From positions 32,315 through 96,314 of the forward strand of contig NW_005179110.1 of the NCBI RefSeq assembly GCF_000350225.1: DNA of 64,000 nt, read 5' to 3'. Positions 29,970 through 39,016 of this stretch are shown here, piece after piece. Source of the DNA: Chondrus crispus. Lineage: Eukaryota; Rhodophyta; Florideophyceae; Gigartinales; Gigartinaceae. The first letter of the stretch is position 1. Every line of letters starts with the position of its first letter. Both the position numbers and the translations under genes were made by a program. The notes beneath the pieces are model-generated. The model was not told the origin of the DNA. It made no database searches and worked only from the letters and a program-made list of their open reading frames with translations.

Positions 29970-31595
29970 TCAACACTTCTCTGACCCTTTCTCCTTTAGA
30001 TATCTCGTCATCCATTCCGCCCCTGGAAGCCCAGCAAACGCAGAGTTGCAAGTCCAGACCCCCACCTTGCCCTCTGTATTTCCCGTACACACATATCGGC
30101 TATTCGGCGCCCATTGCACTCTGGAAATCCCCACACTCTCGCTCCCCGGCACTTTGAACTGGTACTCTGTCTGCCCTTCGCCGCCTAACTTACCACTCAC
30201 GTCGAACAGACTCAAAGTCCCAGATTGATCCCCCGCAGCAAACACCGTGGCGTGCTGCGAGCTCCACTTGACGTCGTAAACCGCACCATTCTCCATCATA
30301 TCAAAATTACCGAGCTCCTTGCAACCCAGTCCCCGTCGGTAAAGCCACAGCCGTAACGTCCAGTCAGCTGACGCGGTGATGACCACGTCGTTGAGAAATG
30401 CTGAACGACTGCTGAGCGGATGAGCAGAGATTGCATGCACTGACGCTTCATGCTTGCCGCAGCTCGTCTCGGGCGTCCAAGACGTTCCCTTTCCTTCTAG
30501 TCGATTCACGCTTCCGTCCATACCGCCCGCAAAAACTGAAAAACTTCGATTGCTTCCTCTCGATTCCTCTCCATAAAGCCTCGCATTGTGAGGTAAATCT
30601 AGACATGAAATGTTCATTTCTGCTGCCCCGTTCTCATCTCGTACTATCGTTCGCGTGATTGGGCTATCCGGCTTGGACAGTGACCATTTGTATAAATAAC
30701 CGCTTGTGGCTGATGATAAAAAAATTGGGGACACGGTCGATGACGTTTTGATTTCTGTCACCATTTCCCGGCCATGCGAACAAATTGGGTCCCATGCCTC
30801 ATTTCCAAATGTGTTGATGGGGAGGCAGCTCTTCACTCTCGTATCCCACATCACGATGTTTCCACTTCTCGTCCCTCCGATAACCAACGTTGGAGAGATT
30901 TCCATTAGTTCGATTGCTGTCACAGGGGAGTTGGCACTAAGGGATCTCTGAAGTACCCCGCGACCGCCATCAAGTGCCCACAAAGCGACTGTGCCAAGGT
31001 CTCCACCGATTTTTCCATCCGACCTCTCACCGTGAGCAGAGATAACGATGTCCTCAAACTTTTTGTGAAAGTTAATAGCCGTCACGCGTCGCGACAATGT
31101 CACTTCTTCATCTTGTAGTGCAACTTCGAAACTCAAAGGAGCATTCCTACAGCTGCTTGGAGTGACAAGCTTTGATGAGATACCATCTTCTCCTGACACT
31201 TCTTCTCTAGATGCAAACCATCCAGCTTTTCCGGGAGCAAAATTGTCATCACCAAGCAACTCAGGGTGCATTGGCTGTATTGGTTGTCTCTTTCCAACTA
31301 TTCCACGCCTCCTCTGTTTAAAATCGATTGCATCGCTCAGACTCGGAGGTATGTCAATACCTGGGCATACTGCCGTCTCCAAACCGTTCGGGGCGGGAGT
31401 CCGTTGACGTGAGAGCGATACTCGGCCGATGCTGAAATTTGGGCTAGATGTTTTCACTATGTTGCGCTTCTTGAGGTATTCGTCGGATCCATAATTGGAA
31501 AGGGATTCCACATGCTCGCTTTGAAGCCCCAGTAAGGCCTCTTTTTGTTCTCGCAATAATCGTTCTCGCCATTCTAGTTCGGTTTCCTTCTGCAT
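29970..31595 (-). CDS. dynein intermediate chain-like WD40 protein
   Basis: The 541-residue protein starts with a charged helical stretch (MQKETELEWRERLLREQKEALL). A WD40 propeller follows from about residue 170. Its repeats resemble those of cytoplasmic dynein intermediate chains: GTVALWALDGG, SPVTAIELMEISPTLVIGGTRSGNIVMWDTR, DVVITASADWTLRLWLYR and AVYDVKWSSQHATVFAAGDQSGTLSLFDVSG. Intermediate chains scaffold the dynein motor and bind light chains and dynactin. Red algae sequenced so far are generally reported to lack dynein, so this would be unusual. Another WD40 family that resembles it is the main alternative. The start is the ATG at 31595; the upstream frame begins only with GTG. Confidence 0.6.
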   Translation of the reverse strand: MQKETELEWRERLLREQKEALLGLQSEHVESLSNYGSDEYLKKRNIVKTSSPNFSIGRVSLSRQRTPAPNGLETAVCPGIDIPPSLSDAIDFKQRRRGIVGKRQPIQPMHPELLGDDNFAPGKAGWFASREEVSGEDGISSKLVTPSSCRNAPLSFEVALQDEEVTLSRRVTAINFHKKFEDIVISAHGERSDGKIGGDLGTVALWALDGGRGVLQRSLSANSPVTAIELMEISPTLVIGGTRSGNIVMWDTRVKSCLPINTFGNEAWDPICSHGREMVTEIKTSSTVSPIFLSSATSGYLYKWSLSKPDSPITRTIVRDENGAAEMNISCLDLPHNARLYGEESRGSNRSFSVFAGGMDGSVNRLEGKGTSWTPETSCGKHEASVHAISAHPLSSRSAFLNDVVITASADWTLRLWLYRRGLGCKELGNFDMMENGAVYDVKWSSQHATVFAAGDQSGTLSLFDVSGKLGGEGQTEYQFKVPGSESVGISRVQWAPNSRYVCTGNTEGKVGVWTCNSAFAGLPGAEWMTRYLKEKGSEKC

Positions 31596-32082
31596 GGCAG
31601 TTGTCACAAAACTTACAGCTGAAGACTTAAGGCTCTTCTTTCGTTGGTTCCGTCCCGAGGTGATGGTAAGACATTCAGCTCAGATGCAAACATCGTGGTA
31701 ATGCAGATATTTAATTTCCTGTGAAGGAGCCTGTTTGCATTGATTGCAGCAGAGCAGAACAAGCATTTAGCTCCAGAAAGCGCGGGGAATCAGTTTTGGA
31801 CATAAGAAAGTCGTCAAAACTGCTTATATTCTCCCATACAGGGTGCTGTACAAAAGTTAAATAATTCAGTCAGGAAAATGACGTCACACTGTACCATGTG
31901 TCGTTACTGGCGCTCAGTCGGCCACTGTGCCTCCCCGAAACAGAGTCTCTGTAGACAACGAGAGACCAAAGTGCTACAGGAGCTTCTCCGCCAGCGCTAC
32001 CAAGCAGCGAAGCCTTTCTTAGCTGGCCTGCTTCCGGTAGCAGCAGCAGCATCTCTGGGCCCTTGCTAGTGCGAAATGCAAA
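31596..32082. promoter_or_regulatory. divergent promoter region, DIC-like / methyltransferase
   Basis: These 487 bases separate two divergent genes. They contain GTGCTGTAC (about 31850) and ACTGTACC (about 31889), variants of the GTACTGTAC motif seen in other promoters. A + strand frame at 31878-32069 overlaps but does not join the downstream gene in frame. Confidence 0.35.
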
Positions 32083-33288
32083 ATGCGGTGCTGCACTTGG
32101 AAGCGAAGCAGAAACGATAGCCTCGTGGACAGCGAAACTGGCAAGTCGTATTGCGGCACGTGCTGGCAAAACTGGATCACATCTCAGGTACAAAGCGGTT
32201 CCTCAAACGCGAGATCAGAAACGCCGAAGGAATCCCCGCCTACGTCTGGAAAGACTATTACGGAGAGCTGTGATCCTGAACAGGGCTCGTCCATGGAGGA
32301 TGACGAGTCATTAGGAGAGCTAGAGGGTGTCCAGTTTCGCGGAACTTTGTATCTGGTATCAAGAACTAGGGGACTTGTCTTCGACTCGCAGCGCTCGTCG
32401 AATGGACGACTCATTTGCGTGGGTGATACGAAGCGTGGGATAAATGAAAATGAGGAGTTGCGTTTATACAAAGTGAATTCCTTGCCCATCGCACCACGAT
32501 TTCCATTCGAGGCAACTCAAGATGATCACTGCGAGACACCTTTAAACGCGTACGAAGATATCGCATGTTACTTGACATTTTTAGCAGACTGCCTTCACAA
32601 GGACAGAAGGGAGATCAAGATATGGGACCCCTACTATTGCAACGGAGCTGTGAAGAGGAACTTGGCGAGGCTAGGATTTGAAAGTGTGCATAACGAATGC
32701 GAGGACTTTTACCAAATTTTGAAAGATAACAAGCCACCGGCGTATGACTGCGTTGTTACTAATCCACCATACTCCACTGAGCCCATCGACCATGTGCATC
32801 TCCTTCTAAAATTTTTGTGCAGGCAACAGAAGCCCTGGTTTGTTGTTCAACCAAACTATGTATACACGAAGCCGTTCTGGGAGCAGTGCACATCTACTAT
32901 GCTGGCGGCGCCCCGCCCATTCTTTCTTACCCCATCCACCCCGCGAAAGTACAAGTATCAAACCCCAACCGGTTTGCGGGAAGTCTCTTCAAATCAACAC
33001 CTCAAAACAAGTCCATTTGCGTCAATGTGGTTTTGCTGGCTTGGCCCAAAACACACGGAAAAATTCTACCGCTGGATCGTGAAAAGAAGGCATGATTCCC
33101 AGCTGCCGCTCTTTTTGGCTTGTACAGAATACTTTGTGCCAGATTCGTTCAAAGATTCCAATGACAAGACCAGAAGAAAGCCGCGCAAACCCAAAAGGAG
33201 GAGAGGCAATCCACCTTCGTCCTCTGCTGCCATTAGTGCTTCTGCCCTTCTAGATAAAAAGAACCAGAAGCGACGACGAAGGTCCTAG
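32083..33288 (+). CDS. putative NPPY-motif methyltransferase
   Basis: The 401-residue protein contains IWDPYYCNGAVKRNLARLGF (about 180-200), which fits an S-adenosylmethionine-binding motif I. It also has DCVVTNPPYS (about 222-231), the NPPY catalytic motif of methyltransferases acting on exocyclic or amide nitrogen in DNA, RNA or protein. Residues 3-33 have several Cys and Trp (CCTWK, YCGTCWQNW) and may bind zinc. The C-terminal tail is Lys/Arg-rich (KTRRKPRKPKRRRGN and KKNQKRRRRS), suggesting nuclear or nucleolar location and nucleic-acid binding. I recall similar uncharacterised proteins in algae and other microbial eukaryotes but cannot name a substrate. The start is the first ATG in frame, and the N-terminus may be longer through an upstream exon. 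Confidence 0.65.
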   Translation: MRCCTWKRSRNDSLVDSETGKSYCGTCWQNWITSQVQSGSSNARSETPKESPPTSGKTITESCDPEQGSSMEDDESLGELEGVQFRGTLYLVSRTRGLVFDSQRSSNGRLICVGDTKRGINENEELRLYKVNSLPIAPRFPFEATQDDHCETPLNAYEDIACYLTFLADCLHKDRREIKIWDPYYCNGAVKRNLARLGFESVHNECEDFYQILKDNKPPAYDCVVTNPPYSTEPIDHVHLLLKFLCRQQKPWFVVQPNYVYTKPFWEQCTSTMLAAPRPFFLTPSTPRKYKYQTPTGLREVSSNQHLKTSPFASMWFCWLGPKHTEKFYRWIVKRRHDSQLPLFLACTEYFVPDSFKDSNDKTRRKPRKPKRRRGNPPSSSAAISASALLDKKNQKRRRRS

Positions 33289-33506
33289 ATTGCTGCGATA
33301 TTAATCTCCATCATTCGCTACTATGCTGTACTTGCCAAAGCCGATACATATCTTCACAGACAACAGCGTCTCGCACGAGAGCAGTCTTCTGTATGTCGAT
33401 ATAGCCGCTGTGGTTGGAAGGGCACCATATGACACCCACTTCTTGCTTCCGTTGCCTTGATTTGGATGTATAACTCAAGCCAGAGTTTGCAGTGTAGGGT
33501 CACTAT

Positions 33507-34715
33507 CTATCGCGAGACCGGGCGTCCTCGACGACCCGCTAAAGCTCCACCAGTTAATCTGAGGTCCAGTAGAGAGCGAACGTCATTCAAAAATGCGATT
33601 GCGTGGAGTAATGGGAGCAAGTTAAGCAGTTCCTCGTCATTCTGGTCATGGTACCAGGCCTCAATGGGAACAGCGTTTGATGGCTGAATAGAATAAGCAG
33701 CTGGACTGTTGTCGACGATAAGGACATCAGCCAGATTGGGGTTGACAATAGTAAGGTCTTTGACAAAATTTCCATTGCGTCTGATGCAGTCCTGTCTAAA
33801 TATACGTCGCTTCACTAGGCGATCGGTGTCCAGCACTGTGATCAAGGGGTCTCCATATTTCTGCAGAGAAGCAGTGTAAATGACCACATCATACCATTGC
33901 GCGACAGTTCGCAAAAAGACGTCTAGGTACGGACGCTTGGACACGTAGAAAACGGCAGGAAACTCATCCACACGTACTTCCAAGCGAAGGTCACAATGCT
34001 CGGTAAGCTTGAACTGTGAGTGTACCAAAGTCTCGTCCAAATCTAAGACCAGAGATTTGCGGGATCGAGTGCATGAGAGAGCGGCGGGAACCATGAGTGC
34101 GGAAAAATAGGGAGATAAAGTAGGGGTAGTCTTCCCTTTGTTGAATTGAGTGGTTTCGGCATGCTGGATCTTATGGTGGCGGAGGTCCGACGAAGAGGGC
34201 AACGACGTGGCAACGCAAACTTTCAACTTCTTTCTCTTGACCCAGAAAAAGGAAGGAATAAATGACACCAAGACAGCAAAGATGACGGCCAATGTGTTGA
34301 TAAGCCATGCGAGAAGCGGGCAGAGGAAGCAGTCCCAAAGAGCGCGTTTGGTATAGCTAATAACAGTTCCACAACCTGCGATACAAGAAAGCTTTATCTC
34401 CTTGACAGCGGCCGGGGAAGTGTTTGCGACGGTAATCTCTGAAATTGAGGGTCGGCGTCTCTTTCTTAACGCCAGGGGTGGCCCATGAGAGTTACGCGTG
34501 GATGGTTTCTTCCGCTGAGTGTATCGATAGGCGACCCGGGCGCAGGCGAGGCATAGGACGGTGGTTAGGACGGTAAGCAGCGAACGAGGCTGGACTGACC
34601 GGAGTTGGTTGACCAAGGCGAGGAAGGTGGATTGCGATGGATATTTAGGGGACATGAACGGTGAAGGGTCGGGGTCGACCAAAAGCGAGAGCAGAAGTTT
34701 TGAAGGGAGTTGCAT
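33507..34715 (-). CDS. Dullard/Nem1-type (CTDNEP1) phosphatase
   Basis: The C-terminal half of this 402-residue protein is an FCP1-like haloacid-dehalogenase phosphatase. Its catalytic motif is DLDETLVHS, followed by RPYLDVFLRTVAQWYDVVIYTAS and the IVDNSP motif. Two hydrophobic segments lie upstream (about 46-62 and 150-172), so it is membrane-attached. This plan fits CTDNEP1/Dullard and yeast Nem1, which dephosphorylate lipin at the endoplasmic reticulum and nuclear envelope. The more distant SCP/CTD phosphatases usually lack membrane helices. The start is the ATG at 34715; MSPKYPS at residue 21 is a possible second start. The leader is pyrimidine-rich. Confidence 0.8.
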   Translation of the reverse strand: MQLPSKLLLSLLVDPDPSPFMSPKYPSQSTFLALVNQLRSVQPRSLLTVLTTVLCLACARVAYRYTQRKKPSTRNSHGPPLALRKRRRPSISEITVANTSPAAVKEIKLSCIAGCGTVISYTKRALWDCFLCPLLAWLINTLAVIFAVLVSFIPSFFWVKRKKLKVCVATSLPSSSDLRHHKIQHAETTQFNKGKTTPTLSPYFSALMVPAALSCTRSRKSLVLDLDETLVHSQFKLTEHCDLRLEVRVDEFPAVFYVSKRPYLDVFLRTVAQWYDVVIYTASLQKYGDPLITVLDTDRLVKRRIFRQDCIRRNGNFVKDLTIVNPNLADVLIVDNSPAAYSIQPSNAVPIEAWYHDQNDEELLNLLPLLHAIAFLNDVRSLLDLRLTGGALAGRRGRPVSR

Positions 34716-36420
34716 GCAAGCTGCATCCCGTGGCGTGTCGGAACACGCGTTTCAAAGCCGGAGCGTCGCAAAGAAAGTAAAACCCAAAGCTGAGACCAGG
34801 CGGCGTGGGCGGGAAAGGGTATGTGCACCGAGAATGGCCGGACGGAGGTACGAAACAGAAAATGTCGACAAGCAAAGACGGAAGGAGTGCAGGAATGTGA
34901 TTTGTGATGAGTGGCAGGGGTACACGAAGAGGAAGGCGAAGAATAGGTGCGGTAAACTGCAGGGACGGTGTGGAGCGCGGGGGTGGGTAAGACAAGCGGG
35001 GGGGTGCGGTAGGGCGGGGTTTGTAAGAAGTGGATGATGTGTCTGGACAAGAGGTGAAGTTAAGGAGAAGTGAGGAAAAAAAGTTTGATGAGGAAAGAAA
35101 CCTGAAAAGCGGCTTGCATGAGAAGGGGGGCGAGCACGGACGGCAATTGGGCCGTTGGACAGTAGGGGGCCTCGTGACGCGATGAGCGACCAAGGATTTC
35201 GAGGTTGATGGAGGAATGCGTTGCAGCAACCAATTACAGTACAAATTTGGACATCGCACATGACATCGCAAAATGGCGTGTGTAATCTCCACATCCAATA
35301 CGTCGTCGCCAGGTGCTCGCCATCGTTTGCATCAAGTTCGCGTGACCACGTGACGTGCTTCCTGGATTACTATTGGTGCCGCAGCCGGGCACAGCGCTCT
35401 GCTGTTCCGCCAAGTGGAATAATGGGCGCGTGGAACCAGCCCTACATTCGTTGCTTTTTGTTGGCAGATGGAATTGGTTGGTATGATCACCAGGGCCCAG
35501 TGGGAGTTTCGCCAAATGAATTTCTTCGGTCAAATGTCGAATGGGGATCCACCGTTTCAACGGATCCTGAATCTCGAATCGCAACATCCAAATCTCCACC
35601 ATATTCTACAGTATTACACCTTTCACCCGCATAACTCTTCGTCACGCTCTCTGCACACACCGTTCCCGACAGGACCATCACTTTCTGCTCTGATGATCTT
35701 CATATCGCACCACCTCTGTGCTGCACTCTCGTGAACTCTCTGGGAGCACTCTGACAAGCTTCCCTGCACGCCGGCACTGGCTGACCTCAGCCGTTAACCT
35801 TGCTCGGGCAGCTACGGTACCTCGCTACCCAAATCTTCTGCGCCTATACTTGCTCCCATCTTGTCGTGCAGTGTGACTTTACCTCCCCGTCGCTCTCGAG
35901 TCACTTCGCTCTCTCACAGCAGAATTTAATGCTGCGCAATACAGTATCCCTTGCCGGACATCAGTGTTTTAGCCTCTTCGTTCGATTTCGTTCACACACT
36001 TGCATCTATACTGCTATCAGATACATACGTGTTATACTGCATTGTAATGTATATAATGTACTGTACTCTCACTGACACTCCAGTAGTTGTAGTCTCGGCC
36101 TTCGCTGAAACTGCAAGCTTCTATTCCCATTTACTAGTATATTCAGGAAAGGCTCTTCATCGGCACTGCATCCATTTCACCTCCTACCCTCCTTCCCACC
36201 CTCCGTTCACATACAGTTCCATAGCGAGAGGTCTTCACGCACACCCTTCCCACACGGAAAACATGAAACCATACAAAACAATGAGTCGCTAACGCCCTTA
36301 CCGTCAAAAAGGGATCCGAAGGTGCCTTTCGCCTTACATTCCCCATAATTCCCTCGGACAGTGTGCCAATGACCAGCCCTGCCTACCTGGCATACCGCGT
36401 CACCATTGACAGTGTCGACT

Positions 36421-36536
36421 CATGAGCAGTTTCAGACCCTCTGTACCCGCGGTACTGTACACCCCCGTGCTGAGAACTCATGAGCAGTTTCAGACCCTCT
36501 GTACCCGCGGTACTGTACACCCCCGTGCTGAGACAA
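36421..36536. repeat. 58-bp tandem duplication
   Basis: A 58-bp unit beginning CATGAGCAGTTTCAGACCCT is present twice in a row, starting at 36421 and 36479, essentially without change. Each copy carries CGCGGTACTGTAC, including the GTACTGTAC nonamer (36452-36460 and 36510-36518). The near-identity suggests a recent event. Confidence 0.85.
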
Positions 36537-37564
36537 TGCATAGCCATGCAGCGTAGTCAACAACTACAGTACCGATTACATGCACCCGTTATCCAATCAT
36601 GTTGTGCATCCTGGAAGTGCCGCGAGCCTGAGGCCTTACAGAACACCACAAAACTCTCTGACGCACACATACTTGTACTGTAGAAATCAGAGAGTGGTAC
36701 AGTATTGCGAACTGTCTCATACAGAAAATTTTATCTCGGTTCAGAGACAAGTGGCCCCTTGTACACAAAACCACACGTGCTTGTTGAAGCACACCGCGCG
36801 CTGGTTTTTTTTTTTTTGTCAGTTCGAATGCGATACATGCCCATCAAGTCTTCGAGATAGCATATGACATGATGTAGGTGATGTCATTGACATCACCTAG
36901 ACAACTTAATGGCTGAACCGTTGGTTATTGGTTATTGGCTTCGTTAGTCTCGGTGACAAGCTTTTAGAGCGTGCGTTACTGTAACAAGAACGAGCTTCTT
37001 TACCTTCCGCGATCCTCTTGCGTGAAATAGTAATGCGCCTATCTTGTTCACCCACAGCTGAATCGCACTGGCGGCAAGCTCAAGTGTTCCGGAAAGCATA
37101 TTCTAGCCACCCATATCAGCATGCGATGCGTCTGTGACAGCTTGCTCTGCTACGATGGTTTAGCATTAGCGGGACGAGGGGCTAGATGATTTAGCACGAC
37201 GGCATTGTGGCAAGTCGCAAACATAACGGTGAGGGCTGCACTCCAGGTATGGTCCCCTTCGCACCGAATGAGTCGAGAATGGTCTATTTCGCACGGTACT
37301 CGACCTGTTTCTAGTTGGTGTCGAGATAAACATCACTCAAAGAAAAGCGCTGCTAGGGGAAGCTAGGGTGCTTGACCGGGAAGGGCGCTGTCGATGTCAG
37401 ACGCAGAGTGTGAGGGTATCGGAACAAGGCATCGGGCTAAAGCTTTACAGGGCAGCCTCCGCTCACGGGGGAGAGGCTAAGGACTCGGGTCAGGAAAAAA
37501 AACTAACCAGCTCAGACTGATTCTGGGAGCAATACGAATAAGTCAAGACAAGTTCGATCAAACT

Positions 37565-37582
37565 AGGTGTAAAAATACACCT
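37565..37582 (-). terminator. H2B mRNA 3' stem-loop, variant histone hairpin
   Basis: Read on the H2B sense strand this is AGGTGTATTTTTACACCT: a 7-bp stem with a TTTT loop, 61 nt after the stop codon. The same 18 bases lie 60 nt after the H2A stop. The GG...CC base, six-to-seven-base stem, U-rich tetraloop and A-rich 5' flank resemble the canonical histone mRNA stem-loop bound by SLBP, though the stem sequence differs. Confidence 0.7.
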
Positions 37583-37643
37583 TTGTCTGTCGTTGCGACA
37601 GATTGGTTTTCAGCTGCACAGCTTGTCAGACAGGGCGGCGGAC

Positions 37644-38024
37644 TTAGCTGGAGCTGTACTTGGTAACAGCCTTGGTTCCCTCGGACACAGCATGCTTGGC
37701 GAGCTCACCCGGAAGGAGGAGACGGACGGCGGTCTGGATTTCACGGGAAGTGAGCGTCTTGGTATTGTTGTACGAGGCGAGCTTGGCAGACTCAGAAGCA
37801 ATGCGTTCGAACAAGTCGGCGACGAAAGAGTTCATGATGCTCATGGCCTTTGAAGAGATACCGGTGTCGGGGTGGACCTGCTTCAACACCTTGTAGATGT
37901 AGATCGAGTAGGATTCGTTCCTCTTCTTCCTCTTAGTAGTCTTTTCAACGGCGCCACCAGAGACACCTTTCTTAGCGATTTTCTTCTCTGCGGTGGGAAC
38001 GCCCTTATTTCCTTTGGGAGCCAT
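37644..38024 (-). CDS. histone H2B
   Basis: The 126-residue protein has a Lys-rich tail, then the H2B histone fold. The fold reads [50 protein letters not shown] and [37 protein letters not shown]. The C-terminal AVTKYSSS contains the lysine that is ubiquitinated in other eukaryotes. There is no intron. It is divergent from H2A with 494 bp between the start codons, a common arrangement for replication-dependent H2A/H2B pairs. The 3' hairpin at 37565-37582 supports cell-cycle-linked, non-polyadenylated mRNA, which is inference. Confidence 0.97.
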   Translation of the reverse strand: MAPKGNKGVPTAEKKIAKKGVSGGAVEKTTKRKKRNESYSIYIYKVLKQVHPDTGISSKAMSIMNSFVADLFERIASESAKLASYNNTKTLTSREIQTAVRLLLPGELAKHAVSEGTKAVTKYSSS

Positions 38025-38518
38025 TTCGGGAGTTTGGGAGTTTGAGAAGTGGGTTAACTTTGATTTTCAGACGACGGAGAAGGCTGTTGCGATGGATTGT
38101 GGAGTTCGAGGTGAGGAGGTCAGAAGGTTTAAGTACTCCCCGCCATCATTTGAAGAGAGAAGAGCCCGCCAAAATGAGCATTTATCTTTTCGCGCGCTTT
38201 TCACTCCAATACGAATAGAATGAGGCGATTGGATAGAAGGGGAGTCTCAAAAGAGCCAATAGATTTCCAGAATGCAAATCTCGCCGTTCATTGGTCATTT
38301 TAGCAGTCCCATGCGATGCGCTTCGAATATGCTTGGCGCAACTTCCAAACTCTGAAGCGTGCGCTTGGAACCCATCGACTCCCCTTGGCGCCCTTGACTC
38401 TGATCAGACTTGTATTTAAACTGTCACCGGTAGAGTAACCGGAACACTCCCCCACCCACCGACACCCCTCGACCCCTGATCTCTATTCCACGCATCGATT
38501 CTCCCACATCAATCAGCT
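38025..38518. promoter_or_regulatory. bidirectional H2B/H2A promoter
   Basis: The region contains CCAAT-type boxes (ATTGG at 38228-38232 and 38290-38294, CCAAT at 38256-38260) and an octamer-like ATGCAAAT at 38272-38279. A TATA-like TATTTAAA lies at 38413-38420, about 100 bp before the H2A start. CCAAT and octamer boxes are known histone promoter elements in other eukaryotes; whether they act here is inference. The 60 bases before H2A are C-rich. Confidence 0.6.
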
Positions 38519-38887
38519 ATGGCTCCCAAGAAAGCTTCGCAGACTCGCTCGAGCAAGGCCGGCCTTCAGTTCCCCGTCGGTCGTATCCATCGTTTCCTTC
38601 GCAAGGGTGGGTACGCTGATCGCGTTGGCGCCGGCGCCCCCGTCTACATGGCAGCGGTCATGGAATACCTTACCGCTGAGGTGCTGGAACTTGCCGGCAA
38701 CGCTGCTCGTGACAACAAGAAGACCCGTATCATTCCCCGCCACATTCAGCTCGCTGTTCGCAACGATGAGGAATTGAACAAGCTTCTCGGTGGTGTCACC
38801 ATTGCCTCCGGTGGTGTTATTCCCAACATTCACACGGTTCTCATGCCGCGCAAGAAGTCCAAGGGTGACGCCTCCCAGGAAGTCTAA
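38519..38887 (+). CDS. histone H2A, H2A.X-like C-terminus
   Basis: The 122-residue protein is a canonical H2A. It has [98 protein letters not shown]. It ends KGDASQEV, an SQE-hydrophobic motif that is phosphorylated at DNA breaks in H2A.X and in fungal H2A. So this gene, which by its pairing with H2B and 3' hairpin looks like the bulk H2A, may also serve as H2A.X, as in yeast. There is no intron. The start lies in a C-rich context. Confidence 0.96.
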   Translation: MAPKKASQTRSSKAGLQFPVGRIHRFLRKGGYADRVGAGAPVYMAAVMEYLTAEVLELAGNAARDNKKTRIIPRHIQLAVRNDEELNKLLGGVTIASGGVIPNIHTVLMPRKKSKGDASQEV

Positions 38888-38947
38888 GTTTATTCATCCG
38901 ATGCTTCCCGACTTTAAATAAGTCTCCGGTTAAGATACCGAACAAAC

Positions 38948-38965
38948 AGGTGTATTTTTACACCT
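38948..38965 (+). terminator. H2A mRNA 3' stem-loop, variant histone hairpin
   Basis: AGGTGTATTTTTACACCT lies 60 nt after the H2A stop, preceded by GAACAAAC. It is identical to the H2B hairpin on the opposite strand. Sequence between stop and hairpin is not conserved between the two genes, so the hairpin itself is what is shared. Confidence 0.7.
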
Positions 38966-39016
38966 CGACTGTCTATAACTTGTTTGGCTCTTTTAATCGC
39001 TTATTCGTCGTCCATT

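Larger units (their letters stand above)
34716..37643. other. 2.9-kb gene-free region with motifs and short repeats
   Basis: No gene is supported. The first ~600 bases are C/T-rich on the minus strand and are the likely leader of the phosphatase gene. GTACTGTAC occurs at 36058-36066 and in both copies of a 58-bp tandem duplication (36421-36536). A perfect hairpin, TAGGTGATGTC-ATT-GACATCACCTA, lies at 36875-36899. A T run lies at about 36806-36820. The H2B 3' hairpin is at 37565-37582. Confidence 0.45.

Noticed and set aside
31878-32069. Cys-rich 63-codon frame just before the NPPY methyltransferase
   Set aside because: It is out of frame with the gene and no splice pair joining them could be chosen with confidence.
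34561-35298. Long frames on both strands upstream of the phosphatase gene
   Set aside because: The sequence is C/T-rich on the minus strand, which gives long open frames by chance. The encoded proteins are low complexity (Pro/Ser/His-rich).
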